Below, piece after piece: positions 63,331 through 64,000 of a DNA stretch of 64,000 nt (within the stretch, counting starts at the first letter, position 1; every line of letters starts with the position of its first letter). A program made the translations under genes and the position numbers. The notes below the pieces were generated by a model, which was not told the origin of the DNA, searched no databases, and saw only the letters and a program-made list of their open reading frames with translations. The stretch is from JAKFDI01 sp036676235. GTDB taxonomy: Bacteria > Pseudomonadota > Gammaproteobacteria > Burkholderiales > Burkholderiaceae_C. Where the stretch lies: contig JAKFDI010000035.1 in NCBI GenBank assembly GCA_036676235.1, positions 86,935 through 150,934 on the forward strand. The letters are read 5' to 3'.

Positions 63331-63362
63331 TGAAGGGGTTAGCGATTTGCATCGCTAACCCC
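63331..63362. terminator. Perfect 14-base stem hairpin
   Basis: AAGGGGTTAGCGAT at 63331-63344 pairs perfectly with 63349-63362 across a 4-base TTGC loop. An A6 run lies on the left and GATTTCTTT on the right, so it could terminate in both directions. It isolates the island's right end from the cargo. Confidence 0.8.
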
Positions 63363-63474
63363 TTGATTTCTTTGGCTCCCCGGTCTGGGCTACGGATTAA
63401 CAGCTCGGCATCCCCGCTGAGTGGTGGCCAACGATCAGCGTGAACCGCTCAGGTCATGACCACTGAAGGTCGCG

Positions 63475-63537
63475 ATACCGTCACGCCGCTCTTGAATACC
63501 GTCTTCGCCCTCTGGAAGCGAGGACTCGATACCGTCA
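63475..63537 (+). repeat. Right-end ATACCGTCA repeats (candidate integrase arm sites)
   Basis: ATACCGTCA occurs at 63475-63483 and 63529-63537, and ATACCGTCT at 63496-63504, all in the same direction. The reverse complement of the same 9-mer is repeated beside the integrase (1794-1861). The cluster sits about 180-240 bases inside attR, mirroring the left end. Confidence 0.6.
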
Positions 63538-63716
63538 TTGGGTTGCAGAGCATGCCGCTTTCGCCCTCTGATCCTTGTCACGAACCATCAATGCATGAGA
63601 TCGAGAGCAGTGAGCCCTGGGAGGGGCTCTCGAACGCGACGGTAGATCTGTCGGTATCGTGCCTGTCCTCGGCTTGCACGCAGGGCGCTTTTCCTTCGAG
63701 CCGCGTCCAACTGTTG

Positions 63717-63734
63717 ACAATAGAGTGGGAGTGA
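63717..63734 (+). other. attR: second copy of the guaA 3' end
   Basis: The 18 bases encode TIEWE and stop, as the guaA end does, with 15 of 18 identical to 1649-1666 and GAGTGGGA (63723-63730) unbroken. Sequence on either side is unrelated to guaA. This marks the right boundary of the island. Confidence 0.75.
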
Positions 63735-63880
63735 CGAGCGGACCGCTTGCCCAGTCCTCGTGCAGTGGCCAAAAAGGTAGTACACCGGCTCTTCTTCGCG
63801 ATTCGGCCTGGAGCCGAAGCCGGATCGATGGCGGTCGACGCCATGCAACGGCAAATGGATGCGCGCGGCTTGTCTGGCAC

Positions 63881-64000
63881 TAGTGTCCCGTCCCGCATAT
63901 AACTGGCATTAGTCTTGCGTGCTTCTGCGGTATCTTGGTGATCGAGATACCGCAATGAGAACAGGCAGACCGAAGGCGGAACTGGTGTTGAGTGAAGACG
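63881..64000 (+). mobile_element. Left end of an IS630-family element (cut by window edge)
   Basis: From the TA at 63881 the sequence reads GTGTCCCGTCCCGC and so on, typical of an IS630-group end. A transposase frame starts at ATG 63955 with MRTGRPKAELVLSED, the usual IS630 N-terminus, and runs off the window. It lies outside attR, in chromosomal DNA. The remainder of 63735-63880 shows no gene. Confidence 0.65.
63955..64000 (+). CDS. IS630-family transposase, 5' end only
   Basis: Only the first 15 codons are inside the window (MRTGRPKAELVLSED). The pattern GRP followed by a short spacer and L-L-x-E matches the N-terminus of IS630-like transposases. The catalytic region cannot be seen. Confidence 0.6.
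   Translation, partial: MRTGRPKAELVLSED

Larger units (their letters stand above)
1667..63734. mobile_element. guaA-integrated mobilisable genomic island (about 62 kb)
   Basis: The island is bounded by the guaA 3' end (1649-1666) and a second copy of that end (63717-63734). A tyrosine integrase lies just inside the left boundary, reading away from guaA. Short ATACCGTCA repeats lie near both ends. Within it are relaxase, MobC-like and stb-like genes but no type IV secretion genes, so it is best called an integrative mobilisable element. Cargo comprises a defence block, a biosynthetic cluster and an eCIS operon. The 3' end of guaA is a well-known island insertion site. That everything inside moves as a single unit is inferred, since the IS-rich middle could record a later merger. 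Confidence 0.8.

Noticed and set aside
63456..63734. A 92-codon gene ending in TIEWE
   Set aside because: The frame runs through the arm-type repeats and attR. The shared ending is the attachment core, not evidence for a guaA-related protein.

Overview
The window looks like a high-GC betaproteobacterium, most likely Burkholderiales. The basis is its GC-rich coding, a Bug-family solute-binding protein, the short repeat encoding PEPVEGPEH that is common in that order, and the types of IS present. No rRNA, tRNA or CRISPR array was seen.

Almost the whole window is one integrated island of about 62 kb. It begins at the 3' end of guaA (83-1666) and ends at 63734, where the last 18 bases of guaA recur as a copy encoding the same TIEWE-stop. 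A tyrosine integrase sits next to guaA, and both ends carry short repeats of ATACCGTCA that could be integrase arm sites. The layout is:
(1) 1.7-10 kb, integration and mobilisation: integrase, RadC, SSB, a DUF932 protein, an stbABC-like operon, a candidate oriT, a MobC-like protein and a MOBP-type relaxase. No type IV secretion genes are present, so the element is probably mobilisable rather than self-transmissible.
(2) 10-16.3 kb, defence: a nucleotidyltransferase remnant, a three-gene ABC-3C cassette with overlapping genes, and a DUF262/DUF1524 GmrSD-like protein.
(3) 16.3-21 kb, decayed DNA: a twin repeat, broken IS91 and IS3 pieces, an intact Bug protein beside a broken Rieske oxygenase, and an intact IS481-type element with a GCTAGC target duplication.
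(4) 21-30 kb, a cluster for a glycan or small molecule: two polysaccharide deacetylases, a methyltransferase, an acyl-adenylating ligase, a TupA-like ATP-grasp enzyme, three glycosyltransferases and a phytanoyl-CoA dioxygenase-like oxygenase.
(5) 31-62.3 kb, an extracellular contractile injection system (eCIS): a sigma-54 activator, then a near-perfect -24/-12 promoter, then about 29.5 kb of co-directional genes. These encode a winged-helix-like protein, an AAA+ ATPase, two tandem DUF4157 cargo proteins with different C-terminal domains, a DUF4255 cap, sheath, tube, small assembly proteins, a LysM protein, gpD-like and gp5-like spike proteins, PAAR, gp25, two gp6/J-like baseplate proteins, a propeller-gpI fusion and three related fibre-like proteins.
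(6) 62.3-63.7 kb, right end: an IS3 remnant, a strong hairpin terminator, arm-type repeats and attR. Chromosome follows, with the start of an IS630-like element at the edge.

In the proposed picture, the sigma-54 activator turns on the whole eCIS operon from one promoter. The particle carries DUF4157-tagged toxins, and the integrase and relaxase modules move the locus between hosts. The defence cassette and the biosynthetic cluster are further cargo on the same island.
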